Positions 1 to 8,524 of a stretch of DNA of 51,519 nucleotides are shown here, piece by piece; within the stretch, counting starts at the first letter, position 1; each line of letters begins with the position of its first letter. The stretch is from NCBI RefSeq assembly GCF_009746585.1, contig NZ_WRPO01000027.1, forward strand, positions 1-51,519. The letters run 5' to 3'. The notes under the pieces are model-generated. The model was not told the DNA's origin. It did not search any database and was given only the letters and a program-made list of their open reading frames with translations. The translations under genes were made by a program, and so were the position numbers. Source of the DNA: Novosphingobium aquimarinum. Lineage in GTDB: Bacteria; Pseudomonadota; Alphaproteobacteria; Sphingomonadales; Sphingomonadaceae.

Positions 1-121
1 ATGACAATCCGGGTGTTGGCGACCCCCGCTCGGGCTACGCCCTCACGGCGCTCGCCAACACCCGGATCAAGTGGCCTGGTTTTACTCCGCCTAATGGACG
101 ACTTTTACTCCGCCGTTGACA
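1..121. mobile_element. IS21-family-like insertion sequence end (left copy, body outside window)
   Basis: Positions 1-121 are the exact reverse complement of 51399-51519. The identity stops sharply at a terminal TG/CA dinucleotide (CA at 120-121), as expected at an IS end. Just inside lie two copies of TTTTACTCCGCC (80-91 and 103-114), the kind of repeated terminal motif typical of IS21-family ends. Further out, 7-22 and 52-67 form a 16-bp inverted repeat able to make a hairpin. No transposase gene is visible, so the family assignment is from end structure only. The window stops inside the element, probably because the repeat broke the assembly. Confidence 0.6.
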
Positions 122-347
122 TCTCGCTACGAACCTCAGGGGCGCGGGATCAGACGGCATTATCTACCCGAGCATTCGGCATGCTGGTGGCGAATGTGTC
201 GCGCTATTCTACCCTGACTGCGCGTCTGATCCCGTGCAGGGGCGACACCTCGACTACCACTGGAACGGGGCGCACGTTGACCTCGTCCGTTATGCTGGAT
301 CGGGGGCTGTTTTCCGCATTGTCGACTTGCCTGCCGATCCCGCCTGA
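122..347 (+). pseudogene. RES-domain toxin, C-terminal fragment cut by the IS end
   Basis: Translating from the IS junction in the frame ending at TGA 345-347 gives about 74 residues, with DGIIYPSIRHAGGECVALF followed by QGRHLDYHWNG. These match the conserved C-terminal part of RES-domain proteins, which are NAD-degrading toxins of Xre-RES toxin-antitoxin pairs. There is no start codon, and the N-terminal half is lost at the IS boundary at 121/122. The Xre-type antitoxin gene, normally just upstream, is also missing from the window. The fragment should be inactive. I am fairly sure of the family from motif recognition. Confidence 0.75.
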
Positions 348-414
348 CGGCAGAAACCCGGTGTAGAGGGCCAAGCACTCTCAGACCGCCGAACTGAGTG
401 AACGGCCAGCAGGG

Positions 415-927
415 CTATGCCTGCACACCCGCACGAACGAGGTCATGAAGAGCTTTGTCTGGCGAAATTGCGCCCTTGTACAGCGGGCCACATGGTGTCT
501 CTGCTAGCTTGGTCGAAATCGCCAGGAGGTCATCATCATCGCCTTTTTCATAGGCATAGGCGGCCAGCCAGAACTCGGCCTGCCGAACGAACTCATTGAG
601 GATACCCACGACGCTCCGGTTCGCCGTCTTGGCGTACTGGACCTTGTCCATCCGCCAGAGTTCCTGTGCAATGAATTCGCTTGGGGCGCCGTGCTCTTTC
701 AGGACCAGTGCCAGCTGCGCCGGGAAGCGTCGAGCAAGCGTGGCCGCTGGAGCCAGCGGCGTTAGCACGGGAAGAAGCGTGCGCTCAGAAACCAGCAAAG
801 CTACTTGCGGCTTCCAGAACAGGACGGTGGCGTACCAGTTGCCCAGCGTGGTGTCGCTTTGCCCAGGCACAGCGATTTCCGGTTTGATCCGATCGAGCAG
901 TTTCTTGGTGCAATGGAGGTGGAACAT
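415..927 (-). CDS. DUF6933-type hypothetical protein (170 aa)
   Basis: The product begins MFHLHCTKKLLDRIKPEI, the characteristic opening of a family of uncharacterised proteins (DUF6933, from memory). The ATG at 925-927 is chosen because the family starts at this MFHLHC motif; the reading frame extends upstream but that stretch has no similarity I recognise. The protein looks soluble, with no signal peptide or membrane segment. It ends in an acidic GDDDD stretch followed by a short conserved-looking tail. It stands alone: the neighbours are a broken RES toxin on one side and degenerate sequence on the other. No function is known to me. Confidence 0.75.
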   Translation of the reverse strand: MFHLHCTKKLLDRIKPEIAVPGQSDTTLGNWYATVLFWKPQVALLVSERTLLPVLTPLAPAATLARRFPAQLALVLKEHGAPSEFIAQELWRMDKVQYAKTANRSVVGILNEFVRQAEFWLAAYAYEKGDDDDLLAISTKLAETPCGPLYKGAISPDKALHDLVRAGVQA

Positions 928-1242
928 AGCGGTCCAGGATAGTGTCCGCCGTCCTGAACGTCCACTGACGCTACCGGCGTCGCCGATGGAATGGCAATGG
1001 CCGAGCAGCTTCGGACGTCCAAGGTCGGTGCTGCAACGACAGGTTTTGCTGAAACCGGGCATTCGTCTCGCATGACCCTGCCGGACTGGAAAGCGCCCCA
1101 ATTGAAGAGATGGACCGCGCGCTAGCCGCCGCCGAAAGAGAACGCCTGCCGAAGCTCGCGACCTGGGCGTCGCGGTAATGCAGGAACGGCTCGGCGACGG
1201 CACCACGAAACCTGACGCTGACTGGGGGGCAAACTCCGGGCT
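928..1242. other. Mostly non-coding, degenerate 315-bp stretch with one possible gene scrap
   Basis: No full gene is visible here. On the plus strand, the frame ending at TAA 1176-1178 reads 39 codons from about 1059, including PIEEMDRALAAAERERLP, which has the look of a real helical C-terminus. It has no start codon and an upstream stop, so it may be the 3' end of a lost gene. The rest resembles decayed intergenic DNA. I cannot name a family. Confidence 0.3.
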
Positions 1243-1368
1243 TCAAAGTATAATTCGGACAACCGCAAGCAGACTCAGCGCCAGAGCGATCAAGCTGGGG
1301 ATGATGACCGCCGCACCGCAGACGAAGGCCAGGATGCCGACCCAGTTCCAACCATGTGTACGCGTCAT
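1243..1368 (-). CDS. Small hydrophobic membrane protein (41 aa)
   Basis: An ATG at 1366-1368 opens a 41-codon frame. Residues 9-40 form a long hydrophobic run broken by a proline (VIIPSLIALALSLLAVV), suggesting one or two membrane passes. An AGGA sequence lies about 8 bases upstream of the ATG. It follows ccoS on the same strand after a 56-bp gap, so it may be the last gene of the cbb3 oxidase operon. I do not recognise the family. The absence of any charged or low-complexity filler argues for a real peptide, but the call rests on hydrophobicity, position and a possible ribosome site. Confidence 0.45.
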   Translation of the reverse strand: MTRTHGWNWVGILAFVCGAAVIIPSLIALALSLLAVVRIIL

Positions 1369-1424
1369 CGGATTTTCCTCGATCGCATTTTCGCCAAATA
1401 TCATCCCCATTCAATAACTCGCTA

Positions 1425-1622
1425 CTACCTGGACGGTTTCGGCTCGGTCGTGTCATCTTCGACGCTCGCCATTGGCCTGTCGGCATCGGCATCTATGAAG
1501 ATGCGTTCTGCCGCGCCATCAAGATCGTCATATTGCCCGCTGCGCATGGACCACAGGAAGGCGCCCAACCCTACCAAACCCATCACCAGAGCAATCGGCA
1601 CCAGCCAGACGAGAGCCGTCAT
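1425..1622 (-). CDS. ccoS: cbb3-type cytochrome oxidase assembly protein CcoS
   Basis: This 65-residue protein has one N-terminal membrane helix (residues 3-24) followed by LWSMRSGQYDDLDGAAERI, the diagnostic CcoS motif. CcoS is needed for haem and copper insertion into the cbb3 oxidase core. Its ATG overlaps the ccoI stop codon (ATGA at 1619-1622), so the two are translationally coupled. The C-terminus is a longer acidic tail (DDTTEPKPSR) than in some homologues. It is the last recognisable assembly gene of the operon, and family length and motif agree well. Confidence 0.93.
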   Translation of the reverse strand: MTALVWLVPIALVMGLVGLGAFLWSMRSGQYDDLDGAAERIFIDADADRPMASVEDDTTEPKPSR

Positions 1623-3877
1623 GTCGCGCTCCCTGCTGGAACCAGCGCGCGCTCTCGACGAACCGTATTTGGCCTGGGGCCACTTTGAGAGGGAATGCGC
1701 AGAGCATTTGCCACGACTGTGATCGAGGACAGCGACATTGCGACCGCCGCCAGCAAAGGGCTGACATAACCTGCCAAGGCCATCGGCAGCACCATCAGGT
1801 TGTATCCGACCGAAAACACGAGATTCTGCCGGACGAGCCTACCGGCAGCGTGGGAAATACGCAGGACTTGCGGAATAGCCGCGAGATCCTGTCCGAAAAA
1901 CACGATGTCGGCGGCCGCACGGCCGATATCGGCGGCATTGGATGGCGCCATGGAAACATGCGCGGCCGAAAGAGCCGGCCCGTCGTTCAAGCCATCGCCT
2001 ACCATCAAGGTTTTGCACTGCTTGCCAGCAAGCGCTTCGAGACGCTGCACTTTCTGCTGAGGCAGGAGCCCGGCGTGAAATTTCGCGATGCCGATCGAGG
2101 CCGCGACCGCCGATACCGCTTCCGGGTGGTCGCCCGAAAGCAACTCCACATCGAGCCCAAGCTCACTGAGTTGCCGCACCGCGTCTCGTGCGCTGGTTTT
2201 CTCGATGTCCGAGAAGCGAAAATGACCTGCCCGTTCGCCATCGACCGAAAAGACCGTGTGGAGGCTACCGACATCGGCATTGGCGCCGCTCAGCGCCCAA
2301 TCGGGTCGCCCTATCCTGAATACATGGCCGGCGCGGCACGCTTCCAACCCTTTCCCGGGAAGCTCGGAAAAGCTATCCAGATTGCCGCCCGCACGGCCCT
2401 CGCTACTCGCTGCAATGGCCCGCGCAACAGGGTGGTCGGATCGCGACGCCATGGCCGAGGCGATGTCGCGGTAGCGCTGGTCGATATCGGCTTCGGTCAC
2501 GCGGAGATCGCCGATGGTCAGGGTGCCTGTCTTGTCGAAAACGACAATATCGATCTCGGCTAGTCGCTCGAGGGCGCTTCCGTCCTTCAAGGCGATTCCG
2601 CGTTCGAACAAGCGCTTCGCTGCGACAACTTGTACCATGGGAATGGCGAGTCCCAACGCGCAGGGACAGGTAATGATGAGTACCGAAATCGCGATGGTGA
2701 GCGACCGATGCCAGTCACCGGTCGAGAGGAACCATCCGACAAAGGCAGCGAAGGCCAGCGAATGGATGATCGGCGAATAATAGGTCGCCACGCGATCCGC
2801 CAGGCGCCGATAGCGTGCGCGGCCCTGCTCGGCCGCCTCCATCATCAGGATCATTTCCGCGAGAAAGGAATGTGCGCTCGTGCTGGTGACGCGGACTTCC
2901 AACGAGCCATCAAGGTTGAGCATGCCGGACAGAAGCTTGCTCCCGGCCATTACGGGCGTCGGCATCGCCTCGCCGGTTACCACTGCGGTGTCGACATCGC
3001 CCTCTCCGGCCAGGACGACCCCGTCGAGCGGCACGCGTTCTCCTGGAGCGACTACGATGGCATCGCCCACCGCTACGCTGTCGAGCGTCACAAATGTCCG
3101 TGAACCATCCTCGGCGATGACCTTCGCGCCCGCAGGCATCATTTTGGCGAGACCGAGCACTGCGGAACGCGCCTTGTCGCGCATCAGATAGTCAAGCGTT
3201 CGTCCGATCAGCAAAAAGAAGATCAGCGTGACGACAGCGTCGAAATAGGCATGCGGGCCGGAATGCAATGTGTCGAAGATGCTCAAGCCGAGCGCGAGAA
3301 GAATGCCGATTGAGATTGGCACGTCCATGTTGGTGCGACCTGCACGCAAGGCGGACCATGCCGATTGAAAGAAGATGCGCCCCGAATAGGCTACCGTCGG
3401 AAGCGCCAGGAGCGCCGATATCGCATGGAAGAGATGACGCGTACCTGGGTCAGCGCCTGACCATACCGACACCGAGAGCAGCATGATGTTCATCGCCGCA
3501 AATCCCGAGACCGCCATGGCGACGATCAGCCTGCGTCTTTCGCGGTCAGGTTGGCCCTCGAGATTGCTCAGCAGATTCGCTTCGAAGCCGACTTCGGACA
3601 GGGTTGCGAGCAACGGAGGAATAGTAGCCGTTCTTTTCCAGGTGACCGTCGCCCGCCGCGTCGAGAGGTTGACGCGTGCCGACACCACCCCGTCGAGCTG
3701 AGCCAGGGCCCGCTCGATTTTCCCCATGCATCCGCCGCAGTGCGCGGTAGGAACCGACAATTGAGTCTGAAGCAAACCATCGTCAAGCACCCTGCTGGCG
3801 AGGATGAGCTCGTCGATCGATTGGCGGGTCGATGTCCGTCGCAACGCGACATCGTTCAAAGCGGCGGGCGACGCCAT
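1619..3877 (-). CDS. ccoI: Copper-transporting P1B-type ATPase CcoI/FixI
   Basis: This 752-residue heavy-metal P-type ATPase exports Cu(I) for cbb3 oxidase maturation. An N-terminal metal-binding domain carries AHCGGC (Cys 47 and 50). It is followed by membrane helices, the copper-selective CPC motif in TCPCALG near residue 403, the phosphorylation motif DKTGT near 446 and the hinge motif GDGLNDGPAL towards the C-terminus. The ATG at 3875-3877 is chosen because it lies 3 bp after the stop of the upstream DUF2189 gene and directly precedes family-like sequence. A longer frame upstream only overlaps that gene. It lies in the cbb3 operon, coupled to ccoS. The copper role is established for FixI/CcoI. 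Confidence 0.95.
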   Translation of the reverse strand: MASPAALNDVALRRTSTRQSIDELILASRVLDDGLLQTQLSVPTAHCGGCMGKIERALAQLDGVVSARVNLSTRRATVTWKRTATIPPLLATLSEVGFEANLLSNLEGQPDRERRRLIVAMAVSGFAAMNIMLLSVSVWSGADPGTRHLFHAISALLALPTVAYSGRIFFQSAWSALRAGRTNMDVPISIGILLALGLSIFDTLHSGPHAYFDAVVTLIFFLLIGRTLDYLMRDKARSAVLGLAKMMPAGAKVIAEDGSRTFVTLDSVAVGDAIVVAPGERVPLDGVVLAGEGDVDTAVVTGEAMPTPVMAGSKLLSGMLNLDGSLEVRVTSTSAHSFLAEMILMMEAAEQGRARYRRLADRVATYYSPIIHSLAFAAFVGWFLSTGDWHRSLTIAISVLIITCPCALGLAIPMVQVVAAKRLFERGIALKDGSALERLAEIDIVVFDKTGTLTIGDLRVTEADIDQRYRDIASAMASRSDHPVARAIAASSEGRAGGNLDSFSELPGKGLEACRAGHVFRIGRPDWALSGANADVGSLHTVFSVDGERAGHFRFSDIEKTSARDAVRQLSELGLDVELLSGDHPEAVSAVAASIGIAKFHAGLLPQQKVQRLEALAGKQCKTLMVGDGLNDGPALSAAHVSMAPSNAADIGRAAADIVFFGQDLAAIPQVLRISHAAGRLVRQNLVFSVGYNLMVLPMALAGYVSPLLAAVAMSLSSITVVANALRIPSQSGPRPNTVRRERALVPAGSAT

Positions 3878-3879
3878 TC

Positions 3880-4707
3880 CTAGGCGTCCGCTTCGGCGAC
3901 CGCGCGATAGGCATGCCACGTGGCATGACCCAGCCATGGGAAAATAACGATGAGCCCGAGAAGTCCCGTTGCCGCGCAAAGAATGAAAAGCGCCAGCACG
4001 ATCCCTCCCCACACGACCATGGGTGCAAGGTTGTTCCATACAAGCGCCATGCTGGTTCCCATCGCCGTGAGAGCATCGACCTTCCTGTCGAGCAGCATCG
4101 GGATGGCAAAAACGCTGATCGCAAAGGCGAACGACGCGAACAGCCCTCCTACCGCGGTGCCTACCCCGAGAATGATCCAACCCACATGCTCGGTCACGAG
4201 AAAGGCGGTAATGTGCGTCAGGCCGGGGAACGGGCGAACGCCGAAAAACAGGGCATAGATGAGGACCGCCGAACGAATCCACAAAAGCATCAGAAGGCTG
4301 AGCAGCAAGCCGGTGAAATAGACCTGTGGCCCCGCTGCGGGTTTTACGACAAGCATTCGGCGCAGACCGATTGTCTCGCCCTGCTCGCGGGCCCGGCTCT
4401 TTTCATAGAGTCCGACGGCGAGCAGCGGAGCGACGATCATGAAGCCTGCGAGCGCGGGAAACAGGATATAATCTCGCCCGTACAGGGCGAGGATCGCGAC
4501 CGCGGCGACCGAGAGGGCAAAAATGCCCAGACCGTAAAGAAGGCTCGGGACCGGTCGATCCATCAGATCGCGCCAACCCGCTCCAAGCCAGCGCAAGCCG
4601 ACGAGCGGCGGGAGGTGGCGCTGAAGCCGGGCGTTCCTGGTTTCAGCGATCCCCGACGTTTCGGTCAGCAATCCGTAAGAGGCGCTCTCCTCAGTCATAT
4701 CCAGCAA
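3880..4707 (-). CDS. DUF2189 multi-pass membrane protein in the cbb3 operon
   Basis: This 275-residue integral membrane protein has about six predicted helices and matches the pattern of DUF2189 proteins. The N-terminal 50 residues are polar and the C-terminus ends in WLGHATWHAYRAV, a typical family ending. The start may be Met1 or Met4. It sits between the small gene at 4712 (4-bp gap) and ccoI (2-bp gap), so it is surely cotranscribed with the oxidase. DUF2189 genes recur beside cytochrome oxidase genes in alphaproteobacteria, but their biochemical role is unknown to me. It occupies the place where ccoG/ccoH often lie. Confidence 0.82.
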   Translation of the reverse strand: MLDMTEESASYGLLTETSGIAETRNARLQRHLPPLVGLRWLGAGWRDLMDRPVPSLLYGLGIFALSVAAVAILALYGRDYILFPALAGFMIVAPLLAVGLYEKSRAREQGETIGLRRMLVVKPAAGPQVYFTGLLLSLLMLLWIRSAVLIYALFFGVRPFPGLTHITAFLVTEHVGWIILGVGTAVGGLFASFAFAISVFAIPMLLDRKVDALTAMGTSMALVWNNLAPMVVWGGIVLALFILCAATGLLGLIVIFPWLGHATWHAYRAVAEADA

Positions 4708-4711
4708 CCTT

Positions 4712-4900
4712 TCAGCATGCCGATTTCGCCGCGCGATACTGGCCGCTCTCGCTCGCTCGCTCCTTCAAATGCCCAACGCAATTGGGCTGCGATTGGAACG
4801 CGACGTAAATCAAATGCGCATTCGCGAGCACAAACAGGAGCAGCCCCGCCGCTACGAGGCTCCAAACAAGCCATCGTGATCTGCTTCGCGTCGCTCTCAT
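4712..4900 (-). CDS. Small single-pass membrane protein of the cbb3 operon (62 aa)
   Basis: This 62-residue protein has a basic N-terminus (MRATRSRSR), one membrane helix at about 10-36 and a short tail carrying two cysteines (QSQPNCVGHL and a C-terminal Cys). The ATG overlaps the ccoP stop (ATGA at 4897-4900), showing translational coupling. It is far shorter than CcoH/FixH (about 150 aa), so I do not call it that. The cysteine spacing and the ANAHLIYVAFQSQP segment look conserved rather than random. It is probably an accessory or assembly peptide of the oxidase, but the role is inferred only from position. Confidence 0.7.
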   Translation of the reverse strand: MRATRSRSRWLVWSLVAAGLLLFVLANAHLIYVAFQSQPNCVGHLKERASESGQYRAAKSAC

Positions 4901-5775
4901 GGCGCCGGTAAACTCAGTGAGTGAACATAGAGTGCCAAAATCTTGATATCGGCGGCGCTCAGCCGTTCATCCCAGGTCGGCATATGGCCTTGGCGACCGC
5001 CATGTACCGTCTCGACAATCTGATCGAGGTCGCCGCCATAGATCCAGCGCGCATCCGTCAGATTGGGCGCGCCGACATCGCGTTTGCCGCGCGCATCTTC
5101 GCCATGGCAAATCGCGCAATTCGACATGAACACCTCGCGACCCGACAAGACCGAAGCGCGATTGGCCGCCGTCACGAATTTGGGATGCGACAGGGAATAG
5201 ATGTAATTGGCCGCCAGACTGACCTGATCGGCGTCGAGAATGCCATCCCGTCCGAACGACGGCATCTGAGAGGTTCGCCCTTGCGGATGCTCGACATTGA
5301 CTCCCACACGCATGGTCTGGGCGATTGTTTCGAGATCGCCGCCCCAGATCCAGTCGTCGTCGGTCAGATCGGGATAGCCATAGCCACCCTTGGCATTGAT
5401 GCCGTGGCAGGCGGCGCAATTATCGCCGAAAAGCCGGTGCCCCGTGCTGCGCACGATCGCCATGAGCTGCGGGTCGGCCGCGATCTGTTCGAGGTTCTCG
5501 CTTTCAATCCGCTTCATCCAGGCAGCGCGGCCCGCCTGCGCATCGACCAAATGCTTCTCGACCGAAGTGCGTTGGTCCGTGTTGAGAATGCCTTTTGTGT
5601 AAGTCTGGCCTACCGGCCAGGTCGGCATCAGGATCCACCACGCAAAGGCGAAAAGATGGGTGACGATCAGAAAGATCAGCACGCCTTTGGGAACCGGCGT
5701 ATCAAGCTCCTTGATGCCGTTCCAAACGTGGCCGGTCGTCTCGCGACCGCTGACCGGATCGCGTTCTACGTCCAC
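4897..5775 (-). CDS. ccoP: cbb3-type cytochrome c oxidase subunit III (di-haem CcoP)
   Basis: This 292-residue membrane-anchored di-haem c-type cytochrome feeds electrons to the cbb3 core. One helix spans about residues 31-51. It is followed by two periplasmic cytochrome c domains with CAACH (120-124) and CAICH (220-224); the distal Met ligands are plausibly in SQMPSF and GHMPTW. The start is GTG at 5773-5775, overlapping the end of ccoQ by 10 bases. The N-terminal VSGRETTGHVWNGIKELDTP is the usual CcoP opening. Length is normal for the family. Confidence 0.96.
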   Translation of the reverse strand: MDVERDPVSGRETTGHVWNGIKELDTPVPKGVLIFLIVTHLFAFAWWILMPTWPVGQTYTKGILNTDQRTSVEKHLVDAQAGRAAWMKRIESENLEQIAADPQLMAIVRSTGHRLFGDNCAACHGINAKGGYGYPDLTDDDWIWGGDLETIAQTMRVGVNVEHPQGRTSQMPSFGRDGILDADQVSLAANYIYSLSHPKFVTAANRASVLSGREVFMSNCAICHGEDARGKRDVGAPNLTDARWIYGGDLDQIVETVHGGRQGHMPTWDERLSAADIKILALYVHSLSLPAP

Positions 5776-5936
5776 GGCTTGTCATCCTGATCGAGAACGC
5801 TTTGTTTGGCTCTGTCGAACTTCTTTCGGTTGGACGGACGGAACGTATAGATGAGAACGCCGATCATCAGCCCAATGAGGTAGAACAGCCCCCAGCTTTT
5901 CGAGAATGCGACGAGAGCGTCGTGGCTTATATCCAT
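5766..5936 (-). CDS. ccoQ: cbb3-type oxidase subunit IV CcoQ (56 aa)
   Basis: A 56-codon frame opens at ATG 5934-5936 and ends at TAG 5766-5768. It carries one membrane helix (GLFYLIGLMIGVLIYTF) followed by the RPSNRKKFD motif that marks CcoQ/FixQ. CcoQ stabilises the interaction of CcoP with the CcoNO core. It lies exactly between ccoO (15-bp gap) and ccoP (10-bp overlap), the canonical order. It is shorter than many automatic gene-calling cut-offs, so it could be missed without the context. Confidence 0.93.
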   Translation of the reverse strand: MDISHDALVAFSKSWGLFYLIGLMIGVLIYTFRPSNRKKFDRAKQSVLDQDDKPWT

Positions 5937-5951
5937 GGGTCTCTCCTCATA

Positions 5952-6704
5952 TCATCTCACCGGCTCCGGTGGCTTCTGCGGGGCAGCCGTGTTCTTGTAC
6001 GGCGCATCGGTAAGCCTGCCCAAGACCTGCAGATAAGCTACCAAGGCGTCCATTTCGGTGACTTCGGTCGCCACATCGTCGAACACGCGCACCTGCGTTT
6101 CTTTGCCATAACGATCCGCAACACCGGACGATGTCGAGCTTTCCGGCGTCGCTTGGTCGTATGCATCGACGCTGGCGTTTTCGATCATCGCGTCGGTGTA
6201 GGGGACACCGGCAGCGCGCAGGGCTTTCAGATGCAAGGGCAGATCATCGACCCGCAGTGCGGTGCGCGCCAGCCAGGAATAGGCGGGCATGTTTGAATCG
6301 GGCACGACGTCGCGCGGATTGGTCAAATGCGCGACATGCCAGAAATCCGAATATTTGCCGCCGATGCGGGCAAGATCCGGGCCGGTTCGCTTTGAGCCCC
6401 AGAGCATCGGATGGTCATATTTGGACTCGACCGCCAGAGAATAAGGCCCGTAGCGCTCGACCTCATCCTGCAATGTGCGAATCATCTGGCTGTGGCAGGC
6501 ATAGCAGCCCTCGCGAACGTAGATATTCCGACCTGCCAGTTCGAGCGGTGTGTAGAGCCGCATGTCAGGCGCCTTCTCCACTGTCTCATCGATCGTGAAG
6601 AGCGGGGCTATTTCGACGAGACCCCCGACACTGGCAGCCGCGACAATTGCGAGCACGAAGCCGATGGCGCTTCGCTCAAGCTTGCGATGAAAAAGTTCCG
6701 CCAT
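5952..6704 (-). CDS. ccoO: cbb3-type cytochrome c oxidase subunit II (CcoO)
   Basis: This 250-residue mono-haem c-type cytochrome subunit has an N-terminal helix at about 12-34 and the haem-binding CYACH at residues 67-71 within GRNIYVREGCYACHSQM, a hallmark of CcoO. The downstream GPDLARIGGKY and DSNMPAYSWL segments are also typical. It passes electrons from CcoP to the CcoN active site. The gene starts 3 bp after ccoN and precedes ccoQ. The C-terminus is proline-rich (APQKPPEPVR). Nothing suggests damage. Confidence 0.96.
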   Translation of the reverse strand: MAELFHRKLERSAIGFVLAIVAAASVGGLVEIAPLFTIDETVEKAPDMRLYTPLELAGRNIYVREGCYACHSQMIRTLQDEVERYGPYSLAVESKYDHPMLWGSKRTGPDLARIGGKYSDFWHVAHLTNPRDVVPDSNMPAYSWLARTALRVDDLPLHLKALRAAGVPYTDAMIENASVDAYDQATPESSTSSGVADRYGKETQVRVFDDVATEVTEMDALVAYLQVLGRLTDAPYKNTAAPQKPPEPVR

Positions 6705-6707
6705 CGC

Positions 6708-8351
6708 TCAGCCCCTCGCCACCGCTGTGGCGGCACTCAAAGGAACGTCGCCTTCTACCGGCGCGCTAGATGGCGCTGAGCGAATGGTCCTCCACATATT
6801 GTATGCGCCGATCACCGCTCCGATCAGGAAAAACAAGCCGCCGAGGGTGCGCGCGATGTAATAGGGATACATCGCTCTCAGCGAGTCGATGAATGAATAG
6901 GCGAGCGTGCCTTCCTCGGTGTAAGTCCGCCACATAAGACCTTGGATGATGCCGGAATTCCACATTGCAAAAATGTAGATAAGGGTCCCGGCCAGCGAGA
7001 GCCAGAAATGCCACTCGACGAGCGCCGGCGAATACATTGTGTCGCGCTTCCAGAGCGAGGGAACCAGCGTATAGAATGAGCCGAAAGTAATAAGTGCGAC
7101 CCATCCGAGCGCGCCTGCGTGAACATGGCCCACGGTCCAATCGGTGTAATGGGACAGCGAATTGACAGGACGGATGGCGAGGAAGGACCCTTCGAAGGTC
7201 GAAATGCCGTAGAACACGGCTGCGACCATCATGAAGCGCAGCGTGGCATCGTCGCGCACGCGGTGCCAGGCGCCATTTAGCGTCAGCAAGGCATTTCCGG
7301 CCGAAGCCCAGGACGGAACGAGAAGCATGACCGAGAACGTCATCCCCAGCGTCTGCACCCAATGCGGCAGCGCTGTATAATGAAGATGATGCGAGCCAGC
7401 CCACATGTAGAAAAATGTGATGCCCCAGAAGCTCAAGATCGACAGCCTATAGGAAAAGATCGGCCGCTGGGCCCGTATCGGCAGATAATAATAGAGCATC
7501 CCCAGGAAGCCGGCCGTGAGGAAGAAAGCGACGGCGTTGTGGCCATACCACCACTGCACCATCGCATCCTGCACGCCCGACCATATCGTATAGCTCTTGG
7601 CGTGCCCCAGCGAGACGGGGACAGCGAGATTATTGATGATATGCAGAATTGCGACGACGAGGATAAAGGCCATGAAATACCAGTTGGCCACATAGATGTG
7701 GGGTTCTTTGCGGCGCGCCAGCGTCCTGATGTAGAGGACGAAATAGGTCACCCAGACAATCACCAGCCAGATATCGGCGTACCATTCGGCCTCGGCATAT
7801 TCCTTCGATTGGGTGACACCGAGCAGATATCCGCTGGCGGCCAGGATGCAGAACAAATTGTAGCCGACAAGGACAAACCATGGGGAAAGCTGATCGGGAA
7901 GCCGCGCGCGCGACGTGCGCTGCACGACATGCAGCGATGTCGCGATAAGCGCGTTGCCGCCAAACCCAAAGATCACGCCACTTGTGTGAACCGGTCGTAG
8001 GCGGCCGAAGCTCGCCCAGGCGCCATCGAATGTCAGATCGGGAAACGCGAGCAGGGCCGCCACCCATACTCCCACGAACATGGCGACCACCGCCCAGGCC
8101 ATGCTCGCGATGATGCCGGCCTTGATCGGCTCATCATAGTAGCTCTCGAGGCGGGATCTTGGCGGCTCCGGTCCCCATAAATCTCGGATTACGACAATTG
8201 CGCAAATGGCACCGAATACCAGGATCAACCACCCGTGAACTTCCATCGTGTCTTGGGTACCTGCGGCGGCGAGAACCAACCCACCCAAGGCGACAGCGAC
8301 AGAAATTCCGAGTGCGATCTGTCGCTCGGCTTCGGTCAATGTCAAAATCAT
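6708..8351 (-). CDS. ccoN: cbb3-type cytochrome c oxidase subunit I (CcoN)
   Basis: This 547-residue haem-copper oxidase core subunit has about 12 membrane helices, including the histidine-bearing WWYGHNAVAFFLTAGFLG segment and WAGSHHLHYTALPHW for haem b, haem b3 and CuB ligation. CcoN reduces O2 with very high affinity and supports growth in low oxygen. The ATG at 8349-8351 is preceded by a purine-rich ribosome site (AAGGGGGGG). The 173-bp upstream gap to the CopD-like gene has no convincing TTGAT-N4-ATCAA FNR box, which is unusual for this operon. Its regulation is therefore unclear from sequence. Confidence 0.96.
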   Translation of the reverse strand: MILTLTEAERQIALGISVAVALGGLVLAAAGTQDTMEVHGWLILVFGAICAIVVIRDLWGPEPPRSRLESYYDEPIKAGIIASMAWAVVAMFVGVWVAALLAFPDLTFDGAWASFGRLRPVHTSGVIFGFGGNALIATSLHVVQRTSRARLPDQLSPWFVLVGYNLFCILAASGYLLGVTQSKEYAEAEWYADIWLVIVWVTYFVLYIRTLARRKEPHIYVANWYFMAFILVVAILHIINNLAVPVSLGHAKSYTIWSGVQDAMVQWWYGHNAVAFFLTAGFLGMLYYYLPIRAQRPIFSYRLSILSFWGITFFYMWAGSHHLHYTALPHWVQTLGMTFSVMLLVPSWASAGNALLTLNGAWHRVRDDATLRFMMVAAVFYGISTFEGSFLAIRPVNSLSHYTDWTVGHVHAGALGWVALITFGSFYTLVPSLWKRDTMYSPALVEWHFWLSLAGTLIYIFAMWNSGIIQGLMWRTYTEEGTLAYSFIDSLRAMYPYYIARTLGGLFFLIGAVIGAYNMWRTIRSAPSSAPVEGDVPLSAATAVARG

Positions 8352-8524
8352 GGCCGATCAATCCCCCCCTTTTTGGTTGCTGCCATGCGGTTTTTCAGCG
8401 CAGCATTGCCTCCGGGGAGCGGGCCACGGAACTTGCGCATAAGCTGCAACACCTTAGTCCGCTCCGGGTTCCCGCCACGGTGCTCCAAACCAATCGGCAC
8501 GATGCCGGTCACCAGTCAATTCCT

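Noticed and set aside
3832..4911. Long plus-strand open frame opposite the DUF2189 and neighbouring genes
   Set aside because: It is antisense to well-supported membrane protein genes, and its translation is highly charged and low in hydrophobic pattern, as is common for shadow frames in GC-rich DNA.
8352..8524. TTGAT and ATCAA-like strings near the ccoN start as an FNR/Anr box
   Set aside because: The TTGAT at the start region has no matching ATCAA half at the right spacing and would overlap the ribosome site. TTGC-N9-GCAA in the same gap has only 4-bp arms.
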